From Plotosus lineatus (lineage: Eukaryota; Chordata; Actinopteri; Siluriformes; Plotosidae): a stretch of 64,000 nt of DNA. The notes below the pieces were generated by a model that had not been told where the DNA came from, made no database searches, and worked only from the letters and a program-made list of their open reading frames with translations. Each line of letters starts with the position of its first letter. Positions within the stretch are counted from its first letter, which is position 1. The position numbers were made by a program, and so were the translations under genes. This document shows, in pieces, positions 12,941 through 24,115 of this stretch. Where the stretch lies: contig CM045734.1 in the NCBI GenBank assembly GCA_024760905.1, positions 40,656,564 through 40,720,563 of the forward strand, read 5' to 3'.

Positions 12941-15900
12941 TGTGTGTACCAGCACTGTGGCACAATATTTTTAGTACAGTATAACCTTTGCTATAGATTT
13001 TTATTTTATAATTTGTATATTAACAAGCGAGTACAAAACACTTTAGATTTTCGAACATTAGTTTCCTGGAACAAAATGAAATGTTACATAAATGTTAGTG
13101 CAGTATATCAATAAAGAAAGCAGCATATTACATAGAAGAGACGATTTTTCAGACATAAATATAATGCAGCCTGCCGTGATTTAAATGCAAATAAAGAATC
13201 AAGTGTGACAGTCAACATTTCTGGGAGACTTGTGGCTGGTTCTGTAAGACACCCGGTAGGTACTGTACTTGTAAAACTGCACAAACTGTACCTGATGCTG
13301 TTCTATTTTAATACAGAATTCATCAAATCTAATACTGAATTATTTTAATTTATTACTGCTTAATGTGGTTTCTAGATTTTTTTTATGGAGAGATCTTTAT
13401 TTTAGTGTCATTATTTATTATATAATTATAAGGCATCGTTGTTCTACACCATTCATTTGCATGTGCCTAAAACCTTTGCACATTACTGTGTATACAAATA
13501 AATTAGAAAATAATTAGTAGCTTTGGCGCTCTAGCTGATTGACCAATATGAGTGCAGTATTTCAAGCGTTATACAGTTTTTTAGAATCTGGCAAACTGCT
13601 CCAATTGCAGTGGAATATTAATTTTTCGGAGACATGCTAACAATATGACATGTGTTTATGTCTGAGATTCCAGAATGTCGTGTGAAGATTACGGATTCCT
13701 TTTCTTCTGTGCTCAAATAGCTCTAGGAGATTTTGAAGAGCCCAAGCGATCCACTCTCACCATGTTTGGAGTGCTTACTTCTGCTGTGAGGATATACCAG
13801 GACCGCTGGGGTTATGGCATCTACTCCGGTCCCATTGGTACAGCAGTACTCATGATCACAGTTCGATGGGTGAGGGAGCAAGGTTCAGAACCATTGTATC
13901 ATGTGATCAGCGCTGCAAATGTCTGTTATTTTATGATAATGAAAACAAAATTACTAGAGTAGATGTCAATGATTTTTTTTTTTTTTTTTTTTTTGGACAC
14001 CCAGGTTTTTTAACAAGAGCAAATAAAAAAATAATAAATTATGTAAAGAATAACCAGGTTTATGTTTTATTTATAGAATATATGGCATGTGCAAATATTT
14101 CTCACAATAACTAAAAATTAATTACACGATACATACATCAAAAGGCAGACTCTATGACAGCTATAACTGCTGCAGACAGTTTCTTTATTCAAGAGGTCTG
14201 GTTTTCCAGGCTTTGCTCTCAAAGTTGTTCTCCCGTGAAATTGCAATTATCACAAACTGTCCTCTTTTTGCTCCAGTTACAAAAAATGAAAGAAAAGAAG
14301 GGCCTGTACCCAGACAAAAGTGTTTACACTCAGCAAGTAGGACCGGGATGTTGCTTTGGAGCACTGGCTTTGATGCTTCGTTTCTATTTTGAGGTAATAA
14401 TATTAATACTTGTTGTCTGTCTACAAAGGAAGTGTCTCCCAAAAGTGGGACCACGAAGTGTATAAAAAGGATGTAAATTGTGTTTGTTTTGTTTGGTCTA
14501 TTGAATTAAATGGGCTTAATTCAAACTTCCATAAATTAAAATAATTAATTAAAAATGAATTAAAAATAATTCAACCAAATGTCAGAGTGGACCAGATTGT
14601 ACTTCAATGGAAAGTTTAGAAATAAAAAGCAATACAGCTCCAATAAAGCTAAGTCTATTGGGCTTTTACACCTGAGCCTACTGGATCTTTATGCTGGAGT
14701 TTATCCCTAGTTTCCATCGTATGAAGCAACTCGGAGTTCAACTCTTCCTGGATGGGATGCTAGTCCATCACAGGTTACCTTCCCAGTATTTTTTAACTGG
14801 TACCCATTTATACTGCCGGGTGGACAGAGGGACACTTATGGTTAAGACCTTGCCCAAGGGTCTTAGCATCAATCAATCAATCTGGGTGCCATGCTAGAAT
14901 TCTGGCATAGACGGCAGCCATAACTGCCTTTCTTGTCATGGCTGTATGATGAGATTTCCTTTTGGCGTTTTTCCCTTTTTCAGGGGTCGCCACAGCGAAT
15001 GATTCGCACGTTTGATTTGGCATAGGTTTTTACGTCAGATGCCCTTACTTGTCATGGCTGTATACGAAGGGCAAAAAAATCCGCAGTAGAGGCCCAAAGT
15101 TCTTTCTGCAGGGTGTTTTCATTGAGACACCATCGCTAGCTAGCTGGCCGTTGATTCTAAAGAGTTCATCCGCCCTTTGATAGGTCTTGTTTTTATTCCT
15201 ACTGGGTTGCTAGCCACCCCACTCACCAAATTTTGGAACCTGGTGGGGGAGCCGGTTTAGTCGCCGACCACTTGACCATGCAACAGGTTGTACTGATGTA
15301 CATGTTACCTGACCTGGCAAGTGGTCTTAGCATAGTGGGTAGCATAGTGGGGGTCTAATGGAGATTCAAACCCACAACTTCTCGATTATCAGAAGCCCAG
15401 CACCCTAACCACTGCAGTACCAGCGCCGATATATGTGAGGCGCTCCACTGAATGTTGGCGCTTGTCGCAAGTGACGTATGGTGCATGTGAGACAAAGCGC
15501 GGCTTATCCGGACTTCCGATCTCTCAAGTGAGCAACTGAAGGTTGAGTACTAAACAAGTATTCAACGCGCACTTGCTCACTTGAAAGATCGGAAGTGCGA
15601 ATAAGCCGCGCTTTGTCTTACAAGCACCATACGTCACTTGCGACAAGCGCCAACATTCGGTGGAGCACCTCACATATACCAAGAAACATCAAGCCACAAA
15701 TCTCTGCCATTGGTTTCTCATATTCATATCACATCTGAATAATATTTCAAGACTTCATAAAGCACAATAAATCTGTCATCAAGAGGTCCATGGATTGTTT
15801 TGTTTTTTTTCTTCTCTTCCTACCAGCAAATAGTTTGAGAACACATCCATTAAGATATTGCAGTTCAGTGGTAATGACCTTCATTTGTGTCTACAGGAGT

Positions 15901-16043
15901 GGGATTATGCTTACGTGCACAGTTTCTACCACCTGTCGTTAGCTGTGTCCTTCGTACTTCTGCTGCCGAAGAAGAACCGCTATGCAGGGACAGGGCGCAA
16001 TGCAGCAAAACTCAACTGCTACACACTCTGCTGCTGTGTATGA
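11680..16043 (+). CDS. mymk: Myomaker, complete five-exon gene
   Basis: Myomaker is a seven-pass plasma membrane protein of the TMEM8/CREST group that drives myoblast fusion. Coding exons: 11680-11814, 12703-12817, 13721-13869, 14277-14393 and 15897-16043 with the stop. Every junction is AG/GT and the phases join without a break, giving 220 residues (mammalian protein about 221). Conserved phrases are [10 protein letters not shown] (exon 1), [10 protein letters not shown] and EYFSVYGTS (exon 2), [22 protein letters not shown] (exon 3), [17 protein letters not shown] (exon 4), [12 protein letters not shown] and the C-terminal LCCCV (exon 5). The terminal cysteines match the palmitoylated tail of the family. 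The start is the ATG in ggaaaaATGGGAGC; it begins the family N-terminus directly. Introns 1 and 2 carry (AT)n or (GT)n runs and retroelement fragments, and intron 4 a fold-back element. I see no defect; it appears functional. Confidence 0.97.
11820..11880. repeat. (AT)n in mymk intron 1, adjacent to the donor site
   Basis: About 30 AT units starting only a few bases after the exon 1 donor (gtaaga). Confidence 0.93.
11884..12040 (-). mobile_element. SINE family A tail type ii fragment
   Basis: Reverse copy of the type ii tail (ttcctttcagctttttccct, cgccacagcgaatcatctg, tttgatttggcataggtttt) in mymk intron 1. Confidence 0.7.
12051..12270 (+). mobile_element. RTE-like LINE 3' fragment with internal deletion
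   Basis: Retains the DNA for RWFGHV, GRPK and the 3' end gattcgctgtggcgacccct followed by (GAA)n. Lies in mymk intron 1. Confidence 0.75.
12271..12360. repeat. (AT)n in mymk intron 1
   Basis: A long AT run directly after the LINE (GAA)n tail. Confidence 0.95.
12500..12534. repeat. (GT)n in mymk intron 1
   Basis: About 16 GT units. Confidence 0.92.
12899..12948. repeat. (GT)n in mymk intron 2
   Basis: About 24 GT units with one TATG interruption. The rest of intron 2 (12950-13720) is AT-rich and shows nothing recognisable. Confidence 0.92.
14685..14900 (-). mobile_element. SINE family C, 3' part
   Basis: In mymk intron 4. Reverse copy of the family C body (ggagttcaactcttcctgga, gatgctagtccatcacaggt, gtacccatttatactg), as in the complete copy at 44186-44556. 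Confidence 0.6.
14956..15052 (-). mobile_element. SINE family A tail type ii fragment
   Basis: gtttttccctttttcagggg, cgccacagcgaatgattcgc and ttggcataggtttttacgtc in reverse orientation, inside mymk intron 4. Confidence 0.65.
15322..15428 (-). mobile_element. SINE family C head
   Basis: Reverse copy of the tRNA-like head of family C (ggtctaatggagattcaaac, accctaaccactgcagtacc). The stretch 15053-15321 before it is probably more of the same old insertion but is too diverged to define. Confidence 0.5.
15431..15679. mobile_element. Fold-back element with ~106 bp arms
   Basis: The left arm (about 15431-15536) and the right arm (about 15573-15679) are near-perfect inverted copies around a ~36 bp loop, for example GGCGCTTGTCGCAAGTGACG against CGTCACTTGCGACAAGCGCC. 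A fold-back or MITE-like insertion in mymk intron 4, at the end of a SINE. Arm-like sequence recurs at about 26005-26080 and 38290-38365. Confidence 0.85.
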
Positions 16044-17748
16044 AGTCCCTTTACGATGACAATCATTTGTAGTGGTAGGGCTAAAAAGCCTGTAGTGCGC
16101 AAAATATGAAATCATTGAGTATTAATTATAGAATCCTAAACTGCTTTTTTTGACTGGTTTGATCTCAGACATCACAACCTCCAGTAAAAGCGAATGCTCA
16201 AACCATTTGGACGACACCCCGAAAGCGCTGGATGCGGGCCTGCGGTCCTGGCCTTCCATTTCACCACTCCCAGCCACACACTGTGTAACACGAAAAGATG
16301 TCTGCTACCAGTAATCCAACAGTGAGGACAGTTATATGACCTTCAAGCAAGCCAAGAATGTGTGGGGTGACATATTCAATCACTAAAACACACTAATGTT
16401 AAAAGGACACACTTGTAAAGTTTAATGCAAAAGCCTACCAAAGACTTTGCTTTTAAATGTGTAGAATTGGTTGTATGAAGCCAGGTAGTCATAGGGTTAA
16501 TAAGACGGCTGACATCCAGCTGGAAAGTTTATGAGTAGCGAAACATAGCAGACATTTTATTTCTCCAGAATGAATAAATTGTCTTTTAAGATGTACCTCA
16601 GGAGAGATTGCTTGTCTACATTTCTCTGAGAGAGATGGCCATTAAATGCAGTTACAAATGCTGCAAAATACCAGAACTAAAAAAAACACAACCAAATCTT
16701 ATTCATATTTATTGTCATGTCTTTTGGTACATCAGCCATCTGAACACAGCTGAAATAAACTAAAATGTTCCAGTAACAAGAAGCAGATAATCCATCTGAT
16801 GTGACTTGCAGCAGGTGGAAAGTAGTGTGTTTACTCCAGTGTACTGAAAGCATTTTGGGTTTTTTTTGTTTTTTTATTTATTTTTTTTTGTTTTCTCTTC
16901 TCCACATAAATTTTATATTGTGCAAACAACTGTGTAAATATATTTATTTATTGTAATTTCACCATGAGTCTTATTCATGAGAATGTTTTAATTTCCTGAT
17001 TTATGTTTTCATTATAACTAAAAATCATCAATTGTATTGAAAATGTTTATTTTTTATTAAAATATTTTCTACAATTTGTATTAAGTTTCATGTACTCAGT
17101 GCTCAGAGTAATTAATCTATCTAATCCTCAAATTTTAGAGCAAAGAAACCTTAACAGTAGTTCTTTGCACTATTCGTCATCTGTCAAATTTCCATCCATT
17201 TAGGCTCGATCTATCAACCGACTCCTAACCCCATCCAAAAATTACAAACGCACGCGACATGTTTTAGACAAAACAGTCTCCTGCCAAATGTGAATGAAAT
17301 TTTGGTCCGCAAAGCATTTTTTGACTGTAGGCCAACCCACTGGCTCATGTACCCAGAGAAAGGTGTTTTTGTCTGGGGGAAAGCCGCCAACCCCGTCTAT
17401 ACTGGCTGCAAGTCCAGATTCTGCCAAAAGGAGTAACCTGACGCTTTTATTACGATAGTGTGAAGCACTTTTAAGCTCCTTTATGGCTACTGTCTTTTCA
17501 AAACCAATTTGTTTGTGGTTTAGGCCCTCACACATACAGTACTGTGTAACAGTCTATAATTTATATTGCATCCTTTTTTTATACTTATCTGCATTAATGT
17601 GCTCGGAGAAAACGGATAATTATTCTTCCAATTTTTTTAATTAATCATGTACAAATACTTGAATTTTCTTAAATAATAAAAAACAAATATAGGATCATAA
17701 CCTGTATCTTGTAGAACTCATTTACTGTATATAAATACACAGTGTATA
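16044..17748 (+). other. mymk 3' UTR and downstream spacer
   Basis: AT-rich sequence after the mymk stop. Possible poly(A) signals are AATAAA-type motifs near 16572 and 16755. The minus-strand frame at 17242-17535 (97 codons) has no recognised domain. No other feature seen. Confidence 0.45.
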
Positions 17749-17750
17749 CA

Positions 17751-18230
17751 CAGTGATCCCTCACTTTCTGTTTTTAATTGGGACTGAGATCCCCCCGCGA
17801 CCACCGAATTCCGCGAAGTAGGATCAAACCCCCCCACCCCCGACTGACATATACGTACATGTATACGTGTATATAATATCAATAAATACATATTGAATAT
17901 TAGAAATGCTAATAATAAGAATTAAACATTAAAGAATAATGCATAAGATGTAAATAAAATATAAATACACACATATACAGACACACTCAGATGCGCACCT
18001 CACTGAAAAATGTAAGTAATTTTGATGGGAGGTTTTGGGTTGTTTTTTGTTTTGTGTTTGTTTCGGGGTTTTGTTTTTTGCATAAGTGGCCTTGTTTTTG
18101 CTGCATTTTCCTTAACTTTTCCTCTAATCTTACTTGATTTCCTTATTTTTTAATTTGATGAATACTAAAAACAAAAAACACGATGCTCTGAAGCTACATG
18201 AATAGAAGCGTGAAGTCGCGAAGGATCCCT

Positions 18231-18231
<1 letters not shown>
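17751..18231. mobile_element. Tigger-like MITE (CAGTGATCCCTCACTTTCTG ends)
   Basis: Left end CAGTGATCCCTC, right end gcgaaggatccctg followed by TA. The terminal sequences are inverted matches with some decay. No transposase. A partial relative lies at about 63325-63450. Confidence 0.6.

Positions 18232-18232
<1 letters not shown>

Positions 18233-18292
<60 letters not shown>
18233..18292. repeat. (CA)n then (TA)n
   Basis: About 29 CA units followed by a short TA run to 18304. Confidence 0.95.
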
Positions 18293-18293
<1 letters not shown>

Positions 18294-18308
18294 TATATAT
18301 ATATAGAA

Positions 18309-18480
18309 AAATTCTTCTATAATCACCTGAAGAGAGAGGATGGTTTCACCACCCCTCGAAACAGATCTGTAGTGATAAATGGAGTTTCAATAGAAAGTCT
18401 TTGTCCTGTCCTTTTATTTTTGTTTATTTGCTCTACCAAAAAGTATTGAGCACTCTCCTACGGAAGGATCTACTCAGAAA
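18309..18480 (+). mobile_element. Hammerhead-bearing repeat, copy 2 (core intact)
   Basis: About 165 bp, present inverted at 10630-10796 and bounded by microsatellites in both places. Within it, 18322-18376 fits a type I hammerhead; see the separate ncRNA entry. Such ribozymes are known in Penelope-like elements and retrozymes, so this may be a piece of one; no reverse transcriptase is attached here. Confidence 0.7.
18322..18376 (+). ncRNA. Candidate type I hammerhead ribozyme
   Basis: The core residues are in order: C3-U4-G5-A6-N7-G8-A9 = CTGAAGA (18327-18333) and G12-A13-A14 = GAA (18358-18360). Stem I: ATCAC (18322-18326) pairs with GTGAT (18372-18376). Stem II: GAGAGG (18334-18339) pairs with CCCCTC (18352-18357) with one A-C mismatch, then TGGT (18341-18344) with ACCA (18348-18351), loop TTC. 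Stem III is the palindrome ACAGATCTGT (18361-18370), which gives the short stem III typical of hammerheads in Penelope-like elements. The predicted cleavage is after A17 at 18371 (site GUA). Activity is inferred, not shown. Confidence 0.65.
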
Positions 18481-18484
18481 ATCC

Positions 18485-18506
18485 TATATATATATATATA
18501 TATATA

Positions 18507-18550
<44 letters not shown>
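18485..18550. repeat. (AT)n then (GT)n
   Basis: AT units to about 18507 and GT units to about 18549. Confidence 0.93.
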
Positions 18551-18551
<1 letters not shown>

Positions 18552-18608
18552 AGGGAGCTTCTATTCATGCACCATATATCACCAGGCCACCACTGCCCCA
18601 TATATATA

Positions 18609-18816
18609 TATAGCCTGGTGATATATGGTGCTGGATCGATGGTCCTAAGGTTAGGGGTTCGAGTCCCACTCTCCACAGGGTTTTCACTGTCCCCCCAGTG
18701 CAGCTAACTGGGTTATCAAAGGCGGGCCATGTCTCTCGCTGTCTATGGTGTGAGGCATGTAAAAAAACCATTGCTGACTTTTGTAAAGAGTAGGCTACAA
18801 CGTCGCCAGCGTGTTT
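18609..18816 (+). mobile_element. SINE family A, 5' and body
   Basis: B box GGTTCGAGTCC and body (cagctaactgggttatcaaa, gtctatggtgtgaggcatgt). The 3' tail is missing. Confidence 0.75.
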
Positions 18817-18944
18817 CTCTCTCTGAGAAAACAAAACACTTGATGCAGAGTGGCGCCCCTCAAGGTTATAGCCTATAGTCTCCCTATGAAAGCCAGGCTT
18901 GGCAAAAAGGAAGATGCCTACAGTTCAAACGTGGACTATGGCTG

Positions 18945-19220
18945 GTTGTAGGGTGCTGGATTACTGGTCCTGAGGTTGGGGGGTTCAAACCCCACTGTCA
19001 GTGTTTGTCACTGACTGCAGTCCTCCCCATTGCAGCTAACTGGGTTATCAAATGCTGCTATGTCTGTTACTGTATGTGGTGCAAGGCATGTAAAAGAACA
19101 TTGCTGCATAGCCGTCAATGTGTTTCAGCCCTTTGGTGGCCTGGTGAGCTGTCCAAAGTGTACCCAGAGTCGGCCGAAATGGGCATCATTCATTCGGATT
19201 ACGCAGTTCAGAAAATGAAT
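18945..19220 (+). mobile_element. SINE family A, tail type i (diverged)
   Basis: Head with ggtgctggattactggtcct, B box GGTTCAAACCCC and a tail ending cagttcagaaaatgaatg. Confidence 0.7.
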
Positions 19221-19622
19221 GGGTATGTATATATGGTTTCATGCCAGTGCTGAATTTATTAGTTTTCTGTAATTTTACAGAATTATGGACCATATAGTCT
19301 GAGGAAACTTCACTAGGCTCTCAAAGTTTCAATCATCTCCCTAAAGTTCCTCAATCTGCTTTTTTTTGTATGCTTTTAATAGTCCTTCCTATCACCATTT
19401 CCCAACATATTTGGTGCTGCAATGAATAACATATTGGACAACAGCTTGAATTTGATACCAACCAATAGGTATACCTGCTGGAAGCACAAGATGAAGACTT
19501 GAGCTGACAGACCAAATGCACTGAGCTGGAACATTTGTTAAGTTTTGCGATCCTAAGCCATAGCTTTCATCCATGCATTAACTGACTATCGTACAAGATT
19601 AACCATGTTAGCCTTTGATGAT
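19221..19622. other. Spacer without recognised features
   Basis: Unique AT-rich sequence. A 60-codon minus frame (19392-19574) has no recognised relatives. Confidence 0.3.
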
Positions 19623-19624
19623 AT

Positions 19625-19958
19625 GGGCAGTGGTGGTCTAGTGGTATAGGGCGCTGGATCACTGATCCAAAGGTTGGGGGTTTGATTCCCACTCTCCACA
19701 AGGTTGTCACTGTCCTCCCCAGTGGGTTATCAAAGGCCGGCCATGTCTGTCACTGTCTATGGTGTGAGGCAAGTAAAAGAACCATTGCTGACTTTCGACA
19801 AGAGTAGGCTGCAAAACCGTCGGCATGTTTCTGCCCTGTGATGGCCTGGCGAGCTGTCCAGGGTGTACTCTGCCCTCGCCCGAAGTTGGCTGGGATGGGC
19901 GCCAGCCTCCCCGCGACCCTAATTAGGATTAAGCGGTTACAGAAAATGAACTGATGAT
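19625..19958 (+). mobile_element. SINE family A, tail type i, full length
   Basis: A box TGGTCTAGTGG, B-box-like GGTTTGATTCCC, complete body and the tail ccctaattaggattaagcgg. A short direct repeat ctttgatgat flanks it. Confidence 0.85.
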
Positions 19959-20703
19959 GAGACTTTGATGATTGTGCTATTGTACTTCTTTATTCTGGTT
20001 TTAAGTATTTCAGACAGTACAGAATCTCCACTTACCTGAATTTTACCATGTCTGATTAACTGAAGCTATATCTTGTTGGAAACTAGTAATCAGGATAACA
20101 TCCAAAAAAATTGTTTTAGTATTTTTGCTTCTGTACTTAAGCTATGCACAAACTGTCCAAGAGAATTTTAACAAGCCCCGTCTCTTGACTCTACTGCACA
20201 CAGGCACATTAGGTCCCATGAACTGTGTGGTTTATTCTTCTGACAGCTGCACTATTTTTCAGCCCTCTTGTCAGTAACTGAATTGCACAAGATGGTCAAT
20301 TACAGATGAGGACTAATGTCTACATCTTCCTAAGAAGAATGTTATCATCTTGGAAAAGGGCATAAAAACATCTGAATTATAGACACCATATGATAAATGA
20401 TGCTCTATTGTTGATGTGCCAAAAAGTCTAGGGCTGTCCTCTGGAGAGACAAAATATGTATTGCACCATTTGTTGAAGGTTGTATGGTAGCCTCTGACAG
20501 GGACTTGGGATCAGCTGTTGGGGTGTTTTCTAGACAGCATCACAGCCTCCTCCTCTGTTACTCAGCTGCTCTCCCAGCCGCAGAAGAACAGCTGCTCTGA
20601 ACAAAACACGACCTCTATCAACTGTACTGAGATAACTGTGGACAAGGCATGATTAGTAAATTGATCTCCCAAAAAACATGTTATTTTTCTTTGAATTCCT
20701 CCC

Positions 20704-20739
<36 letters not shown>

Positions 20740-20865
20740 CATGTATAAGACAGGCTAATCACAGGCTATACTGCTTTGTATATCAATAGCAGTTGTTTGA
20801 AATGCACCTATCATTAATTTAGCTCAATTCGAAAAGTAAAATATTTAGTATATATTAAGTTTCTA
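19959..20865. other. Spacer; poly(A) run near 20708-20737
   Basis: Unique sequence with two CAGCTG E-boxes near 20560-20600 and a 30 bp A run. No coding signal. Confidence 0.35.
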
Positions 20866-20867
20866 CA

Positions 20868-21165
20868 CTGGGTGTGGTGGCTGAGTGGTCAGCAAGAAGG
20901 CCCTGAGTTCAAATCCCAGGTTGAACAAAGGAGTTTGCATGTATTCCCTGTGCCTGAGTGGGTTTTCTCTGGGTTGTCTGTTTTTCTTCTATGGTCCAAT
21001 GGCATGTACATTAGTCGAACTGGCTTTTCTAAATTGCTTTTAAGTGTTAATGGTTCAATATCTGGGCTTTGCAATTGTCTAGTGAACCTCTTCACAGTGT
21101 AGCCCATCTTTGTCCAGTGTTGTCCAGCCATGATAGTAATATTAAGTGGTTCAGCAAATGACTGA
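20868..21165 (+). mobile_element. SINE family B (diverged)
   Basis: Head ggtgtggtggctgagtggtc, B box GAGTTCAAATCCC, tail attaagtggttcagcaaatg then (GAGT)n. Confidence 0.6.
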
Positions 21166-21267
21166 GTGAGAGTGAGTGTAATATGTTGATTTAATTTCTT
21201 TAATTATTCTGTAATAATCTGACCATTCCTTAGGTCATATTTATGCAGTAATATAAAAAAATAACCA

Positions 21268-21480
21268 GCAGGTTGGGTGGTGTCACGGTTAGGGTGTTGG
21301 AGTCATGATCGAGAAGCTCTGCGTTCGACTCACCATTACACCTTCGCTGTGCTAAGAGTCTGGGAAGGGTCTTAACCACAAGTGTGCCACTGTCCACCCA
21401 ATATAAATGAGTATCAATAAAAATACTTGGTAGGTAAGCTGCGATGGACTCGTGTCCCATCTAGGAGGAATTGAACTTGT
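21268..21480 (+). mobile_element. SINE family C
   Basis: tRNA-like head (ggtggtgtcacggttagggt) and the family C body (ctcgtgtcccatctaggagg). A shorter relative of 44186-44556. Confidence 0.65.
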
Positions 21481-21770
21481 ATTTGTATAGAAACCCAGGG
21501 TAAGCACCTGCCCTGATAAGTCTGAAGAAATATTCTCTTGTTACAGAACACTAGGTTATCCCCCACACGTCCAACAGCACAATTACTACCATCATGGTTT
21601 GACTAATTTTGATTTTTATGACATGGAATTAAAGTGATATAGCGTTTACAATGTTGTGTATCTGGTATGAATAACAAACAATCCTGTGCTAAATTTGACA
21701 TCTGACGTTTTACATGACCACATGCATATTTTACATGAATACATGGGCATTGGTACATGGAATACAGGGG

Positions 21771-22125
21771 CATTGGTGGTCTAGTGGTATAGGGTGCTGG
21801 ATCGCTGATCCAAAGGTTGGGGGTTCGAGTCCCACTCTCCACAAGGTTGTCACTGTCCCCCCCCCAGTGCAGCTAACTGGGTTATCAAAGGCGGGCCATG
21901 TCTCTCACTGTCTATGGTGCGAGGCATGTAAAAGAACCATTGCTGACTTTCGTAAAGAGTAGCTGCAAAGCCGTCAGCGTGTTTCTGTCCCTTGCTAAAA
22001 AGGGTTGTGACAGGAAGGGCATCCGATGTAAAAACCTCTGCCAAATCAAACGTGCGAATCAGATGATTCGCTGTTGGCGACTCCCGAGTAAAAGGGAAAA
22101 AGCCGAAAGGAAGACAGACAGACAG
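21771..22125 (+). mobile_element. SINE family A, tail type ii
   Basis: The same head and body as type i copies up to gtcagcgtgtttctg, then the alternative tail: ggaagggcatccgatgtaaa, gaatcagatgattcgctg and aagccgaaaggaag. This tail matches the 3' end of the RTE-like LINE. Confidence 0.88.
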
Positions 22126-22464
22126 TGAACTTGAAATTAGGTCAATGTGATTTGGTTTCAATAGGCTTGAGACCTTGACACTAATTATAACAGATATGAA
22201 CTGGAAAGCAAGCCAACAAAAACTGAACCCTCTAGAATGTAGTCTTTGATTAATTGACCTTTGTGACCTAACATTAGGTCAAGATAGCCCAGTTTCAATA
22301 GGCTGGTAGGGAACCCATAGGGACCTTTCAACATAAATATAAAATAAATCCATAACGATCCGAAACTGCTCAGGTGTTCAAAAGACATGTCTGTGGCAGC
22401 AGATGATGCAGACAGCCCCTTAAAAGATCACAGGGATACAAATAAAAATATCTTATTGTATTAT

Positions 22465-22775
22465 AGTGGTAGTGGCCTGGTGGTAACGGTGCTGGATCAC
22501 TGATCCTAAGGTTGGGGGTTCAAGCCCCACTCTCAATAGGTTGTCAGTGTCCCCCGAGTGCAGCTCACTGGGTTATCAATGACCAGCCATGTCTCTCACT
22601 GTCTACGGTGAGAGGTATGTAAAAGAACCATTGCTGATGAAGAGCAGGAACATTAATGTTCAGACTAGCTGCATAGCTATCAGTGTGTTTCTGCCTTGCG
22701 ATTGGCTGGTGAGCTATCTCGGGTGTGGCCTAACTGTGACCCAAATTAGGATTAAGTGGTTCAGAACATGAATGA
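22465..22775 (+). mobile_element. SINE family A, tail type i
   Basis: Head tggtggtaacggtgctggat, B box GGTTCAAGCCCC, tail aaattaggattaagtggttc. Confidence 0.75.
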
Positions 22776-22796
22776 ATTGTTATATTGTATACAGTA

Positions 22797-23695
22797 CAGT
22801 CGGCCCTCTACTTACGAAATTAATCCGTTCCAGTGCCTTTTTCGGAACCTGGAGTTTTCATAAGTAGAATCCCATTTTACATGTAAAACACGTGATTCTT
22901 TCCAAGGCTCCCAATACTACCCCATAAACCCTTTAAAATTATAAAAGTACACCAATTTTTTTTATGAAATATGTGTTAAAAGTAACAGAAAATTATTTAC
23001 CTTTTTTTAAATCTCTTGAACCACCCATGCGACATTTTAAAGTCCGGGGGTTGCTGGTCTGAAAAACGCTCACCCCCACCCTCCTTCATGAGGTACTTAA
23101 ATATGGTGGTTGCTTTTTCTGACATAATTGCCTCCGTCACTGTATCTCTGCTTTTAATGTCTCTCTGGTTCAATATCGTCCTGATTGTAGAGGGGTTTCG
23201 GCCATACTCCTTTGTGATTTCGCTCAACAGCATCCCACTTTCGTATTTTTTTATTATCTCCTGCTTCACTTTGATTGATAATTGAGCCCGCTTCTTCTTT
23301 TCGGTGTCACCAGGAATCACTTTCTTGGGGCCCATGATGGATAACGAAATATAATGCTGCAATGATCACTCTCAAAAAAACTCACGAGCCAACAGTCCTG
23401 TTCAATTCTCCTTCACGCGTGTGACAAACAGGAAGTATGGGCACAGGAACGGGTACAGTTCAGCTCCCTCCTGGCCAATGGGAGGCCAGCAGGGCGAGAT
23501 GTTGGGAGACAGCCAATGAGAGAGCAACACGCGCATTGTTTGAATGTTTGTATGGAGCGTTTGAATTTTTGAATGGCGCGTTTGGCACTTTTCGTAAGAA
23601 GTTGTTTTGTATGCAGAGGACGAGAATTTAGGAAAATGTTTTTCGTAACCTGGATTTTTCGTATTCAGAAGTTTTTGTAAATAGAGGGCCGACTG
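22797..23695 (-). mobile_element. Tigger-like element with transposase N-terminal domain
   Basis: Terminal inverted repeats (CAGTCGGCCCTCTACTTACG; right end gagggccgactg) with TA on both sides. The minus strand encodes a 112-residue frame from ATG at 23335: MGPKK, KKKRAQLSIKVKQEIIKKYE, EITKEYGRNPSTIRTILNQR and HGWFKRFK. This is the psq-type plus CENP-B/Tc5-type DNA-binding region of pogo/Tigger transposases. The DDE catalytic domain is absent, so it is a non-autonomous internal deletion derivative. Related copies: 30334, 33212, 37797. Confidence 0.82.
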
Positions 23696-23784
23696 TATAT
23701 GTATATTTAATATACTGACATCGGATCAGCTGGGTCGAGGCAGGGAGTGTTTATTTAGCGTACATATAACAGTTAGATGAGCAG

Positions 23785-24115
23785 GGCAGTGGTGGCCTAG
23801 TGGTATAGGGCACTGGATCGCTGATCCTCGGGTTGGGGGTTAGAGTCCCACTCTCCACAAGGTTATCACTGCCCCCCCCAGTGCAGCGAACTGGGTTGTC
23901 AAAGGCCGGCCATGTCTCTCACTGTCTATGGTGAGAGGAATGTAAAAGAACCATTGCTGACTTTTGTAAAGAGTAGCTGCACAGGCGTCAGTGAGTTTCT
24001 GTCCTTTGCTAAAGGGTTGTGTCAGGAAGGGCATCCGACGGAAAAAACCTATGCGCGAATCAGATGATTGGCTGTGGTGACCCCTGAAAAAGGGAAAAAC
24101 CGAAAGGAAAAGAAG
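23785..24115 (+). mobile_element. SINE family A, tail type ii, with 19 bp target duplication
   Basis: A complete copy flanked by the perfect direct repeat ATAACAGTTAGATGAGCAG at 23766-23784 and 24116-24134, so the ends are certain. The tail ends gaccgaaaggaaaagaag-like and the element was mobilised recently. Confidence 0.92.

Noticed and set aside
17242..17535. 97-codon minus-strand frame downstream of mymk
   Set aside because: No recognised domain, repeat match or splice context; probably chance.
19625..19700. tRNA-like A and B boxes resembling tRNA genes, here and at many other places
   Set aside because: Each is the head of a SINE with a conserved body and tail; none has a complete cloverleaf with a normal end.
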